A stretch of DNA of 12,615 nt. It comes from an uncultured Helicobacter sp. Its GTDB lineage: Bacteria; Campylobacterota; Campylobacteria; Campylobacterales; Helicobacteraceae. Below, piece by piece: positions 6,657-12,615 of this stretch (position 1 is its first letter; each line of letters begins with the position of its first letter). The translations under genes were made by a program, and so were the position numbers. The DNA is taken from contig NZ_CAJTLL010000029.1 in assembly GCF_910577135.1 (NCBI RefSeq), positions 1-12,615 on the forward strand, in the 5' to 3' direction. Under the pieces are notes generated by a model that worked only from the letters and a program-made list of their open reading frames with translations, had not been told where the DNA came from and did not search any database.

Positions 6657-7865
6657 TTATTGAAATTGTTTTAAAAATGCTTTGAGATTCCGTGCGGCTT
6701 GGCGGATACGTTTTTCATTTTCAATAAGTGCGATTCTCACATAACCCTCACCATACTCACCAAAGCCTACCCCTGGGCTAACTGCAATCTTTGCTTCCTT
6801 AAGTAATCGCTTAGAAAACTCCAAACTTCCCATATCACCCACACATTGAGGAAGCTTCGCCCAAATAAACATACTTGCCTTAGGCTTTTGCATATCCCAA
6901 CCAGCCTCGACAAAGCTCTTAATCAGCACTTCCATACGTCTCTCATATTGCAATTTAATCTCCTCTACACACGATTGATCGCCCTCGAGTGCGATAGTTG
7001 CAGCGATTTGTAGGGGCGTGTAGATTCCATAATCTATCCAGCTTTTAATCTTTTGCAAGGCTTGAATGATTTTTTTATTCCCCACGACAAAGCCAACCCG
7101 CCAACCCGCCATATTGTAACTTTTTGATAATGTATAGCTTTCTACGGCTACGTCCTTCGCTCCCTCTATTTGTAAAATACTTGGCGTCTTAAACCCATCA
7201 AAGCATAATTCCGCATAGGCAATATCAGAAATAATATAGAATCTCTCCTGTTTTGCCATCGCCACCAAACGCTCATAAAATGCTTTATACACGACAATGG
7301 TTGTAGGATTATGAGGAAAATTCACTACTACAAACTTTGGGCGGGGCATTACCTCCCTTAACACGCGCTTAATATTACTAAAAAAATCCTCCACATCAAG
7401 CTCCATTTGCTCATTCCACTTTAGCCCAAAGGTAGAGACATTTGCACCATTGAGGATAAAGGCATAATAATGGATAGGATAAGCTGGCTCTGCTACGATG
7501 GCATTATCACCCGGATTTGCAATGGCTTGCACAAGATGCACATAGCCTTCTTTGCTTCCCATCGTTACACAAGCCTCATTCTCCGGGTCTAAATCCACAT
7601 TGTAGCTGCGTTTATACCAATTACAAATCGCCAAACGTAGCTTGTAAATCCCGCGACTAACAGAATAGCCCTGATTTTTCTCTTTTTGTGCAGCTTCACA
7701 AAGCTTTTCCACTATATGCTTTGGTGTGCTACCATCAGGATTCCCCATTGAGAAGTCAATCACATCTTCATTGTTGCGGCGCATTTCTAGCTTAATCTCA
7801 TTAATGGCAGCAAATACATACTTAGGTAAACGTTTTATCTTATCAAACTCAATCTCATCAAACAT
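6657..7865 (-). CDS. alaC: PLP-dependent aminotransferase, AlaC (YfdZ)-like
   Basis: Fold-type I class I/II aminotransferase of 402 aa. It follows E. coli AlaC, a glutamate-pyruvate transaminase, closely as I recall it: RLPKYVF, DFSMGNPDG (37-45), GYSVSRGI, TMGSKEGYVH, FPHNPTT with N186, SDIAYAEL with D214 (pyridine-nitrogen partner), TLSKSYNMAGWR with PLP-binding K248, LEGDQSCV, PKASMFIWAK and GEGYVRIALIEN with the carboxylate arginine. It is often labelled aspartate or LL-diaminopimelate aminotransferase in this phylum, so its true substrate is open. Start ATG 7865 has AAGGAG with a 6-nt spacer. It lies 29 nt after the secreted protein gene and 8 nt before hom. The pairing with hom suggests a role in amino-acid synthesis from glutamate. 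Confidence 0.88.
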   Translation of the reverse strand: MFDEIEFDKIKRLPKYVFAAINEIKLEMRRNNEDVIDFSMGNPDGSTPKHIVEKLCEAAQKEKNQGYSVSRGIYKLRLAICNWYKRSYNVDLDPENEACVTMGSKEGYVHLVQAIANPGDNAIVAEPAYPIHYYAFILNGANVSTFGLKWNEQMELDVEDFFSNIKRVLREVMPRPKFVVVNFPHNPTTIVVYKAFYERLVAMAKQERFYIISDIAYAELCFDGFKTPSILQIEGAKDVAVESYTLSKSYNMAGWRVGFVVGNKKIIQALQKIKSWIDYGIYTPLQIAATIALEGDQSCVEEIKLQYERRMEVLIKSFVEAGWDMQKPKASMFIWAKLPQCVGDMGSLEFSKRLLKEAKIAVSPGVGFGEYGEGYVRIALIENEKRIRQAARNLKAFLKQFQ

Positions 7866-7894
7866 CGCTTACTCCTTATATTTACTTTATAAAA

Positions 7895-8707
7895 CTACTT
7901 AAGATTCACAGAAATACCGCCTTTTAGGCTTTCTGGACTATCATAATCTGTAATCATCACAAACTTTACGCCTCGAGGCACACGTATTTTAGCTGAAGCA
8001 CTCATTCCTGTATTGGCGACTATATCTACTATACCAAGATTCTTATCATAAAGCACTACGCGGGGATTCCATTTTATAAAATTTATTGTTTGGATATGCA
8101 AATCCCCATTTGCGTTCAATGCAAGCCAATACTCCCCGGATACCTCGCGTAGATTCAGTGTAGCACTTTTAGCAAGAAATTTTGTATTAGGCAAACGGGG
8201 CTCATTCACCTCTAGCACATATTCCCATTGTTGCTCACTTATACGATTAATATCAAGGCAGACAAAGCCTCTCTTGCTAAGTTCATCAAGAATAATGCCA
8301 ATATCTGGATTGTGTTCAGTATTAAAAGAAAATTCTATATTAGATAAACCTTGAGAAAGTTCGGCTTTGCTCACTACGTAGTATGAATAACCCATTGTAG
8401 CAAGAATACTATTAGTTACTTTTGTTAATAAAATAGGGCTAGTACGTGCAGAAAAACTTAACTTTACTTCACTTGGTTGTCCAAAACGCGAAGTAAGCAA
8501 TCCATTATTCTTAAGCGCATATACAATCTTAGCTATATCGAGTCGTCCATTTGTATAATACATCGTTTTATTTGCAAAAATTTTATTAAGAAAATTAACA
8601 TTGAGCTGATAGTTTTGTTCTCCTATAAGATTACGCACCTTATCATCAAATACATCAGCCCATATATAAGTAAGCATAAATGCCATAAATAGCACATATC
8701 TTACCAT
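7895..8707 (-). CDS. Secreted (periplasmic) protein of unknown function
   Basis: 270 aa, no family recognised. The N-terminus MVRYVLFMAFMLTYIWA is a signal peptide with likely cleavage near A17-D18, so the protein should be exported. The rest has no membrane segment and alternates short polar and beta-type stretches; the last third (PRVVLYDKNLGIVDIV, then VPRGVKFVMIT) reads like a beta-rich domain. Its ATG overlaps the end of the RodZ-like gene by 7 nt, with GGTGG 6 nt before the ATG, so the two are made together. By position it corresponds to C. jejuni Cj0151c, also annotated only as periplasmic, as I recall. A function with the upstream membrane protein at the cell envelope is plausible but inferred. 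Confidence 0.8.
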   Translation of the reverse strand: MVRYVLFMAFMLTYIWADVFDDKVRNLIGEQNYQLNVNFLNKIFANKTMYYTNGRLDIAKIVYALKNNGLLTSRFGQPSEVKLSFSARTSPILLTKVTNSILATMGYSYYVVSKAELSQGLSNIEFSFNTEHNPDIGIILDELSKRGFVCLDINRISEQQWEYVLEVNEPRLPNTKFLAKSATLNLREVSGEYWLALNANGDLHIQTINFIKWNPRVVLYDKNLGIVDIVANTGMSASAKIRVPRGVKFVMITDYDSPESLKGGISVNLK

Positions 8708-9798
8708 TCTAAACCACCATTAAGTTCTTTGAAACGTGTATAGCCTATGTTGCGTAAAGTTGAGCCATCATAATACATTCTCACAGGGTGTTTTGTCCCG
8801 TGTGGAATATCTTCACCATTAAGCGTAAGCGTAAAACTGCTATGCCCCATAATAAAGAGCATTTTACCCTCAAGCTTTATATCATATTCTTTCTTATAAG
8901 AAAACTGCTCTTTTGTACCTGTTTCTAAGTTAATTACACCCAGCCATAAATCAAAGTCCGATTGAATATGCAAGATATTGTCATTAATGACTTTCTTTTG
9001 AGCTTCTTGGCTCGAAGAAGTATTTTGAGGCTGGAAGAAGAAATTTTGTTCAGGGTGGCTCTGTAATGGCTCTTGCAAAGGTTTAGAGTAAGCATTAGAG
9101 CTCTCCGTAGATACAGCTTCTCCTTTTTGAGGAGTGTCTTGCTCTTGCACAGCCTCTGGTATAGATTGTGCTTCAACCTGAATGCTCGATGCATCAAAGA
9201 ATAAGCCATCATAGCCATCTTCTTGTGAGGAAGTATGAGTGTTCCTCTGCGATATAGGTGCTAGATTGCTCTTTTGATGGTCTTGCATAAATGCCTTATA
9301 GGCAAAATATCCCATTAGTGCTAAAAGTATTAAAACCAAGATAACATAAAGCCACGAATAAGATTCTGTATCGGATTTAGCAATTGGCTTGCCTTTAAGC
9401 GCTAAATCAAGTACTTGATGTTCGCGTTTTTTTTCTTCATTCTGCTTTTGCTCTTTTTCTTTTGCTATTTGCTCTTCTTTAGCAGCATTTTCTTTTAATC
9501 TTTGGGCACGTTGCTCTTCATCTTGTTTGGCAATGACTTGTGAGACACTTTTTATATCTTCATTTTTTGAACGTTCATACAAAAGAAGCCAATCGCGCAA
9601 ATCAACATCATATTCTCGCTCTAAGATAGCAATAAATCCTTTAGCCCTTACTCTATCGATTTTATCAAAACGCTTCTCGAGCACATCTTCAATCTTTGAA
9701 TTTGCTAACTTTGTGCTCTTGCTAATTTCTTTTAAGCCAATAGCTTTAAGTTTAGCAAGCTCTGAATCAAGTAATGATACATTATTTTTGTCCTGCAT
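8701..9798 (-). CDS. RodZ-like bitopic membrane protein
   Basis: 365 aa with the domain order of the cell-shape protein RodZ. Residues 13-75 resemble its HTH_25 domain: AIGLKEISKSTKLANSKIE, then FDKID, then RAKGFIAILEREYDVDL, the same spacing as GL..EDVA..TKI, FDALP and ARGFLRNYA in RodZ. A charged, probably coiled-coil stretch (90-127) follows, then one membrane helix at 148-170, a long Gln/Ser/Pro-rich linker (175-270), and a C-terminal domain (276-348) with WLGVI, YDIKLEGK and FTLTLNGEDI, like the periplasmic beta domain of RodZ (DUF4115). The N-terminus should be cytoplasmic. RodZ links MreB to wall synthesis; that role here is inferred. Start ATG 9798 has AGGA with a 6-nt spacer and overlaps the rlmB-like gene by 17 nt. 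From memory Cj0152c occupies this place in C. jejuni as a putative membrane protein. Confidence 0.75.
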   Translation of the reverse strand: MQDKNNVSLLDSELAKLKAIGLKEISKSTKLANSKIEDVLEKRFDKIDRVRAKGFIAILEREYDVDLRDWLLLYERSKNEDIKSVSQVIAKQDEEQRAQRLKENAAKEEQIAKEKEQKQNEEKKREHQVLDLALKGKPIAKSDTESYSWLYVILVLILLALMGYFAYKAFMQDHQKSNLAPISQRNTHTSSQEDGYDGLFFDASSIQVEAQSIPEAVQEQDTPQKGEAVSTESSNAYSKPLQEPLQSHPEQNFFFQPQNTSSSQEAQKKVINDNILHIQSDFDLWLGVINLETGTKEQFSYKKEYDIKLEGKMLFIMGHSSFTLTLNGEDIPHGTKHPVRMYYDGSTLRNIGYTRFKELNGGLEW

Positions 9799-10474
9799 AG
9801 TTAATCCTATCTATTAAAATTCCAGTAGCCACAGCTACATTAAGCGAATCAAAATGATGTGCCATTTGGATAGAGAGTATTGTATCAAGTTTGTGCTTCA
9901 ATCGACCTGATAAACCTTGATTTTCACTCCCTAAAAATAAAGCCCATTTTTGCCCCACTTTTCCCTTTTGTCCTACATTCATATCTGCCCCTATGAGCGT
10001 GAAATTGGCATTTTTTAGCTCATTTACGACATCAAAAATATTTGCAAAGATTCCATAAGGTAAATGTAAAAATGCACCGCTTGAAAGACGAGCGATACTT
10101 TCTATCGCTTTTTGACTAAGACTTGGCAAACAGATTATCACTCCCTCTACCCCTAAAGCATAGGCAGTGCGGAAAATAGAGCCGATATTCCCCACATCAG
10201 TAACATTATCGAGTACAAGCAAAGAATCTTTACTTTTTAACTCATTTAAATGTGCCGGCAATGGTGGCGTAATACGCGCTAAGATTCCTTGATGATTACC
10301 TCCGTGCGCTAAGGCTTGAGCCTTTTTAAAATCAAGTTTTTTGATAGGCTTGTTGAGTTTGGCTAATTGAGAAAATATATCTCTTGGCAATTCTTTAGTT
10401 AAATAAATTTCCTCAATACGCCAAGGGCAGGTATTGAATGCATAAAAAACAGGCTGCTTACCATAAAGTATCAC
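9782..10474 (-). CDS. rlmB: SpoU/TrmH-family rRNA 2'-O-methyltransferase, RlmB-like
   Basis: SAM-dependent 2'-O-ribose methylase of the SPOUT (trefoil-knot) class; the closest known function is RlmB, which methylates G2251 of 23S rRNA. The 230 aa show an N-terminal substrate-binding domain (YGKQPV at 4-9, HQGILA at 61-66) and the three family motifs: LDNVTDVGNIGSIFRTA with N95 and R102, LFLGSENQGLS with E184, and DSLNVAVATGIL (209-220) in the knot. The start is GTG 10474, since no ATG or other Met lies near the family N-terminus. It overlaps the rsmI stop by 4 nt (GTGA). A run of nine G ends 5 nt before the GTG and may serve as its Shine-Dalgarno. Exact target is uncertain: the family also contains TrmH-type tRNA enzymes. 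Confidence 0.88.
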   Translation of the reverse strand: MILYGKQPVFYAFNTCPWRIEEIYLTKELPRDIFSQLAKLNKPIKKLDFKKAQALAHGGNHQGILARITPPLPAHLNELKSKDSLLVLDNVTDVGNIGSIFRTAYALGVEGVIICLPSLSQKAIESIARLSSGAFLHLPYGIFANIFDVVNELKNANFTLIGADMNVGQKGKVGQKWALFLGSENQGLSGRLKHKLDTILSIQMAHHFDSLNVAVATGILIDRINYAGQK

Positions 10475-11346
10475 TCTTGCCCCCCCCCTCGTATTTCCTC
10501 ATAGCACTCCTTAATGCTTCTATCGCTCATCTTACTTAGAATCTTTGCCTTTATTTTAGGTGGAATATCAAGCATTAGCACCTCTTCATAATCAAGTGTT
10601 CTTTGTTCTTTGGTGATATAGGGTTCTCTCACTTCAAGCACGAGCACCCATTCTCCTTTAATGGTAGAATCTTGTAATGCTTGGCTTATTTCGCTCGCAC
10701 TACCATAATAGCGCTGTTGATGGAGTTTAGTAAGCTCCTTTTGTACGCTAAGATGAATAGAGGGCAAAAGGAGCCCAATATCTGCAAGGGTATCTAAGAT
10801 TCTATGAGGGCTTTCATAGCAAATAACGCTATATGCCTCACCCATACGTAAATGCGTAAGCCGCATAAGTTTAGAATGCCGCTCTAGCTTTTTATGCGGC
10901 AAGAATCCTGCGAACACAAAAGGCGTAGATTCTACTCCACTACCGCAAAATGCGACATTGAGCGCACACGCCCCTGGTAAAACATCAAAAGGAAGTTGAT
11001 GTGCTATCGCATAAGATATAAGTTTCGCGCCCGGGTCACTGATACAGGGAGTTCCCGCATCGCTCAAATAGAGTATATGTTTCTCAAACATACTTGGCTG
11101 TAAATTGGCTATAACATCATTTTGATTATGTGAATGAAAGGGTATAAATTGTTTAGATTCTATAAAGCTTTGGGAATCTACTCCCGCTGGGAGAGTGAGT
11201 AGCTGACGCTCAATGAGGAGATGTAAGAGTCTCTTGCTAACCCTACTATCCTCACATAGAATAATATGAGCTCGTTTTAACCACTCCAATGCTCTAAAAG
11301 TAATATCCTCCAGATTCCCTATCGGGGTTGGCACAAGGGCTAGCAC
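10471..11346 (-). CDS. rsmI: 16S rRNA (cytidine1402-2'-O)-methyltransferase RsmI
   Basis: Methylates the ribose of C1402 in 16S rRNA in the ribosomal P site, using SAM; a tetrapyrrole-methylase-fold enzyme. The 291 aa carry the RsmI blocks in order: LVPTPIGNLEDITFRAL (4-20), CEDSRVSKRLL (31-41), LSDAGTPCISDPG (94-106), FVFAGFLPHK (143-152), YESPHRI (177-183) and KELTKLHQ (203-210). The start is GTG 11346, only 4 nt after the rpmE stop and with no Shine-Dalgarno in front of it, so translation probably depends on ribosomes finishing rpmE. Its last codons contain the nine-G run, and its stop overlaps the next methylase gene. The C-terminus IRGGGQE is therefore likely to vary between cells. Confidence 0.95.
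   Translation of the reverse strand: MLALVPTPIGNLEDITFRALEWLKRAHIILCEDSRVSKRLLHLLIERQLLTLPAGVDSQSFIESKQFIPFHSHNQNDVIANLQPSMFEKHILYLSDAGTPCISDPGAKLISYAIAHQLPFDVLPGACALNVAFCGSGVESTPFVFAGFLPHKKLERHSKLMRLTHLRMGEAYSVICYESPHRILDTLADIGLLLPSIHLSVQKELTKLHQQRYYGSASEISQALQDSTIKGEWVLVLEVREPYITKEQRTLDYEEVLMLDIPPKIKAKILSKMSDRSIKECYEEIRGGGQE
10480..10488 (-). repeat. Nine-G homopolymer at the rsmI/rlmB junction, candidate phase-variable tract
   Basis: On the - strand GGGGGGGGG encodes three glycines near the RsmI C-terminus (residues 287-289) and ends 5 nt before the rlmB GTG. Poly-G runs of this length are the classic slippage sites of Campylobacter and Helicobacter. At nine G the two genes are separate; the outcomes at ten and eight G are described under findings. 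Confidence 0.85.
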
Positions 11347-11350
11347 AGGT

Positions 11351-11554
11351 TTATTTTATATTATATTTTTGCTTAAATTTTTCCACACGTCCTGTAATGT
11401 CTGTAATTTTATCGCTGCCTGTGTAAAATGGGTGGCAAAAGCTTGAAATATCAATACGTAACTCGCTTTTAGTGCTTAAGACTTCAATTTGCTTACCGCT
11501 TGTTACGCAAGTTACCTTGCACGGCACATATTCTGGGTGAATACCTTTTCTCAT
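11351..11554 (-). CDS. rpmE: 50S ribosomal protein L31
   Basis: Protein of the large ribosomal subunit at the subunit bridge. It has 67 aa, the usual length, with [12 protein letters not shown] at the start, [13 protein letters not shown] in the middle and [11 protein letters not shown] at the end. The ATG at 11554 is chosen over an in-frame ATG at 11602 because AAGGA lies about 6 nt upstream and the protein then begins as L31 always does. Of the four zinc cysteines of E. coli L31 (16, 18, 37, 40), only those at 16 and 40 are present, plus an extra C12, so classical zinc binding is doubtful. First gene of the - operon. Confidence 0.97.
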   Translation of the reverse strand: MRKGIHPEYVPCKVTCVTSGKQIEVLSTKSELRIDISSFCHPFYTGSDKITDITGRVEKFKQKYNIK

Positions 11555-11592
11555 TATTAATCCTTTATAGTATGTGGTAAATAAAGGCGTAG

Positions 11593-11601
11593 ATTTTATC
11601 A
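11593..11601 (-). promoter_or_regulatory. Extended -10 promoter of the rpmE-rsmI-...-yraN operon
   Basis: The - strand reads TGATAAAAT, an extended -10 element about 40 nt before the rpmE ATG, following an AT-rich stretch with T/A runs in place of a -35 box, as is usual for the Helicobacter housekeeping sigma factor. Transcription would start near 11586. No other promoter is obvious in the 6.5 kb downstream. Confidence 0.5.
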
Positions 11602-11654
11602 AAAACTGCTTTAATTAAACTAAAATGAAAGTTATATTTCAACAAGGAAGTAAG

Positions 11655-11702
11655 ATGTGCTGTGTAATATTTTTGATACAGCAAAAATATTACACAGCAT
11701 AA
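11655..11702 (+). CDS. Possible 15-aa peptide ORF built from an inverted repeat
   Basis: ATG 11655 to TAA 11702 encodes MCCVIFLIQQKYYTA. AAGGAAG at 11644-11650 lies 4 nt before the ATG, a proper Shine-Dalgarno. Nearly the whole ORF is the perfect hairpin at 11658-11699, so its start would be partly blocked in folded RNA. It lies opposite to the surrounding - strand genes. It could be chance within a terminator-like palindrome; the RBS placement is what makes it worth listing. Confidence 0.2.
   Translation: MCCVIFLIQQKYYTA
11658..11699. terminator. 17-bp perfect inverted repeat between efp and rpmE
   Basis: Arms TGCTGTGTAATATTTTT (11658-11674) and its exact complement (11683-11699) enclose the 8-nt loop GATACAGC. 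It lies about 60 nt after the efp stop and 85 nt before the rpmE start, so an efp terminator or a roadblock isolating the rpmE promoter is the simplest role. Neither strand has a T-run after the stem (CATCTTACTT on -, TAAATGG on +), so it is not a classical intrinsic terminator. It could also be a processing site or protein-binding palindrome. Confidence 0.55.
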
Positions 11703-11760
11703 ATGGAGAAAGACAAGAGGATAAACAGTGCAAACTTTCCCTGCTATTGATATAAATAAA

Positions 11761-12324
11761 CTATTTTACTTTTTCGAGATACTCGCCTGTTTCGGTATTG
11801 ACTTTGATTTTCTCACCCTCTAGTACGTGAAAAGGCACTTGCACGACTGCCCCTGTCTCAAGTGTGGCAGGTTTTTTACCACCACTGCTTGTATCGCCCT
11901 TAAAGTTTGGGGCTGTTTCAGTAATGGTAAGCTCCACTACAAGTGGCACATCAACAGAAATCGCCTTTTGATTATGGAATAGAATCTGCACATTTAGCCC
12001 ATCAATAAGCCACTTTGCCACATCACTCACTTGGTCATCACTCAGGGCAATTTGCTCATAAGTAGCCGTATCCATAAACTGAAACGCACTCCCATCGTGA
12101 TAGAGAAACTGCATTGTTCTTTCCTCTAAATTTGGCTCCTCGCATTTATCCCCTGCATGAAAAGTTTTTTCAATCACTTTGCCATCAAGAAATGACTTAA
12201 TCTTTGCCCTTACAAATGCTGCACCCTTGCCGGGTTTTACGTGCTGATATTCTGTGATTCTATATGGAATCCCATCAATTTCTATCTTCAAGCCCTTTTT
12301 CAATTCACTCATTCCAATCGCCAT
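11761..12324 (-). CDS. efp: Translation elongation factor P
   Basis: Binds stalled ribosomes between the P and E sites and promotes peptide bonds at polyproline stretches. The 187-aa product has the three-domain EF-P pattern: KOW-like N domain with [12 protein letters not shown] (28-39), a middle OB domain ([12 protein letters not shown]), and the C-terminal signature [20 protein letters not shown], then [25 protein letters not shown]. The loop residue is K33, matching the modified lysine 34 of E. coli, so a lysine-type modification is possible; no modification gene is in the window. I use ATG 12324 because AAAGGA lies 6 nt upstream and it gives the family N-terminus; an in-frame upstream ATG at 12468 would add 48 unrelated residues that run through the promoter. 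Confidence 0.97.
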   Translation of the reverse strand: MAIGMSELKKGLKIEIDGIPYRITEYQHVKPGKGAAFVRAKIKSFLDGKVIEKTFHAGDKCEEPNLEERTMQFLYHDGSAFQFMDTATYEQIALSDDQVSDVAKWLIDGLNVQILFHNQKAISVDVPLVVELTITETAPNFKGDTSSGGKKPATLETGAVVQVPFHVLEGEKIKVNTETGEYLEKVK

Positions 12325-12354
12325 TGCATATCCTTTAAACATAATTGAGGCGAC

Positions 12355-12363
12355 ATTATAGCA
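12355..12363 (-). promoter_or_regulatory. Extended -10 promoter of efp
   Basis: The - strand reads TGCTATAAT, a consensus TATAAT with the upstream TG, preceded by a run of six T. Transcription would start near 12348, leaving a leader of about 24 nt with AAAGGA before the efp ATG. It lies inside the long upstream extension of the efp reading frame, which supports the shorter start. Confidence 0.75.
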
Positions 12364-12595
12364 AAAAACATCTAGAATCCATATCTTAAGGAACAAACTT
12401 ATAAGGGTAGAGCGAGAGTAAAAACCAAACAACCATAAAATGCGAAATAGTATGAAGTGTGGTAGCAAGAAAGCACAAAATCTAGATCTTAGAAACGCAC
12501 AACCTCACTTGATAAGTTGCATTGAGCAAATCATCAAAGCCGATAACTTTTAAGCAATAGGCAGAACTTTACTTTCTATAAAACAGGATTGCACT
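12364..12595. other. Divergent intergenic region between efp and the next gene
   Basis: About 230 nt with the efp promoter at its left edge. I see no tRNA, terminator or strong inverted repeat. A 37-codon + strand ORF (12440-12553) has no ribosome binding site. TATAAA at 12577-12582 is -10-like, but it is so near the next start that its transcript would lack the AGGA, so the promoter for that gene is unclear. Confidence 0.4.
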
Positions 12596-12615
12596 ATGGC
12601 AAAATTTAATAGCAT
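12596..12615 (+). CDS. Start of a + strand gene cut by the window edge
   Basis: ATG 12596 is preceded by AGGA at 12585-12588 with a 7-nt spacer and reads MAKFNS before the window ends. Six codons are too few to name it. The SD and the lack of other genes on this strand make a real start likely. Confidence 0.45.

Noticed and set aside
8477..8692. 71-codon + strand frame opposite the secreted protein gene
   Set aside because: Antisense to a gene with clear start, signal peptide and operon coupling; no SD.
8934..9218. 94-codon - strand frame inside the RodZ-like gene
   Set aside because: It covers the low-complexity linker in another frame, where biased composition keeps frames open; no ribosome binding site.
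12325..12468. 48-residue N-terminal extension of EF-P
   Set aside because: It crosses a consensus TATAAT promoter, and the internal ATG has AAAGGA in front and gives the normal EF-P start.
12440..12553. 37-codon + strand ORF in the efp upstream region
   Set aside because: No Shine-Dalgarno before either of its first two ATGs and no recognisable sequence; probably chance.

Overview
The window looks like an enterohepatic-type Helicobacter, or a close Campylobacterota relative. Supporting signs are AT-rich coding, very tight gene packing, a MagIII-type 3-methyladenine glycosylase (a family described from Helicobacter pylori), an L31 protein whose sequence I recall as close to the H. pylori one, and extended -10 promoters without clear -35 boxes. 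From memory, the order hom / aminotransferase / periplasmic protein / membrane protein / rRNA methylase / RsmI / rpmE matches Campylobacter jejuni Cj0149c-Cj0155c, and hom-yraN matches H. pylori HP0822-HP0823. Neither synteny was checked by search.

Layout. Positions 1-4990 (+ strand) hold most of a YejABEF-type peptide ABC importer operon: the tail of a small ORF, yejB, yejE, two repeated small ORFs with internal hairpins, yejF (two ABC domains in one chain) and magIII. A yejA gene for the binding protein would be expected to the left of the window. Positions 5004-11554 (- strand) form a second, convergent operon. Read from its promoter at about 11600 it runs rpmE, rsmI, an rlmB-like methylase gene, a RodZ-like membrane protein gene, a secreted protein gene, an alaC-like aminotransferase gene, hom and yraN. 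All its junctions overlap or are under 30 nt. Upstream, also on the - strand, efp has its own TATAAT promoter. A new + strand gene starts at 12596 and leaves the window.

How the genes work together. YejB and YejE form the inner-membrane channel and YejF powers uptake of short peptides; magIII is translationally coupled behind them and repairs alkylated adenine. The opposite operon groups translation functions (L31, 16S and 23S rRNA 2'-O-methylases, with EF-P just upstream), a probable cell-shape protein, and amino-acid metabolism (AlaC-like transaminase, homoserine dehydrogenase).

Most notable points: (1) a run of nine G at the rsmI/rlmB junction, where one extra G would fuse the two rRNA methylases in frame and one fewer would give RsmI a different tail; (2) a degenerate tandem repeat between yejE and yejF, each copy an SD-preceded small ORF opening with a hairpin whose pairing is kept although its reading frame is not, with a possible third copy before yejB; (3) a 15-codon ORF between efp and rpmE that is almost wholly one 17-bp perfect inverted repeat; (4) an unannotated-looking RodZ-like protein; (5) a 44-nt identical repeat joining the two ABC signature regions of yejF.
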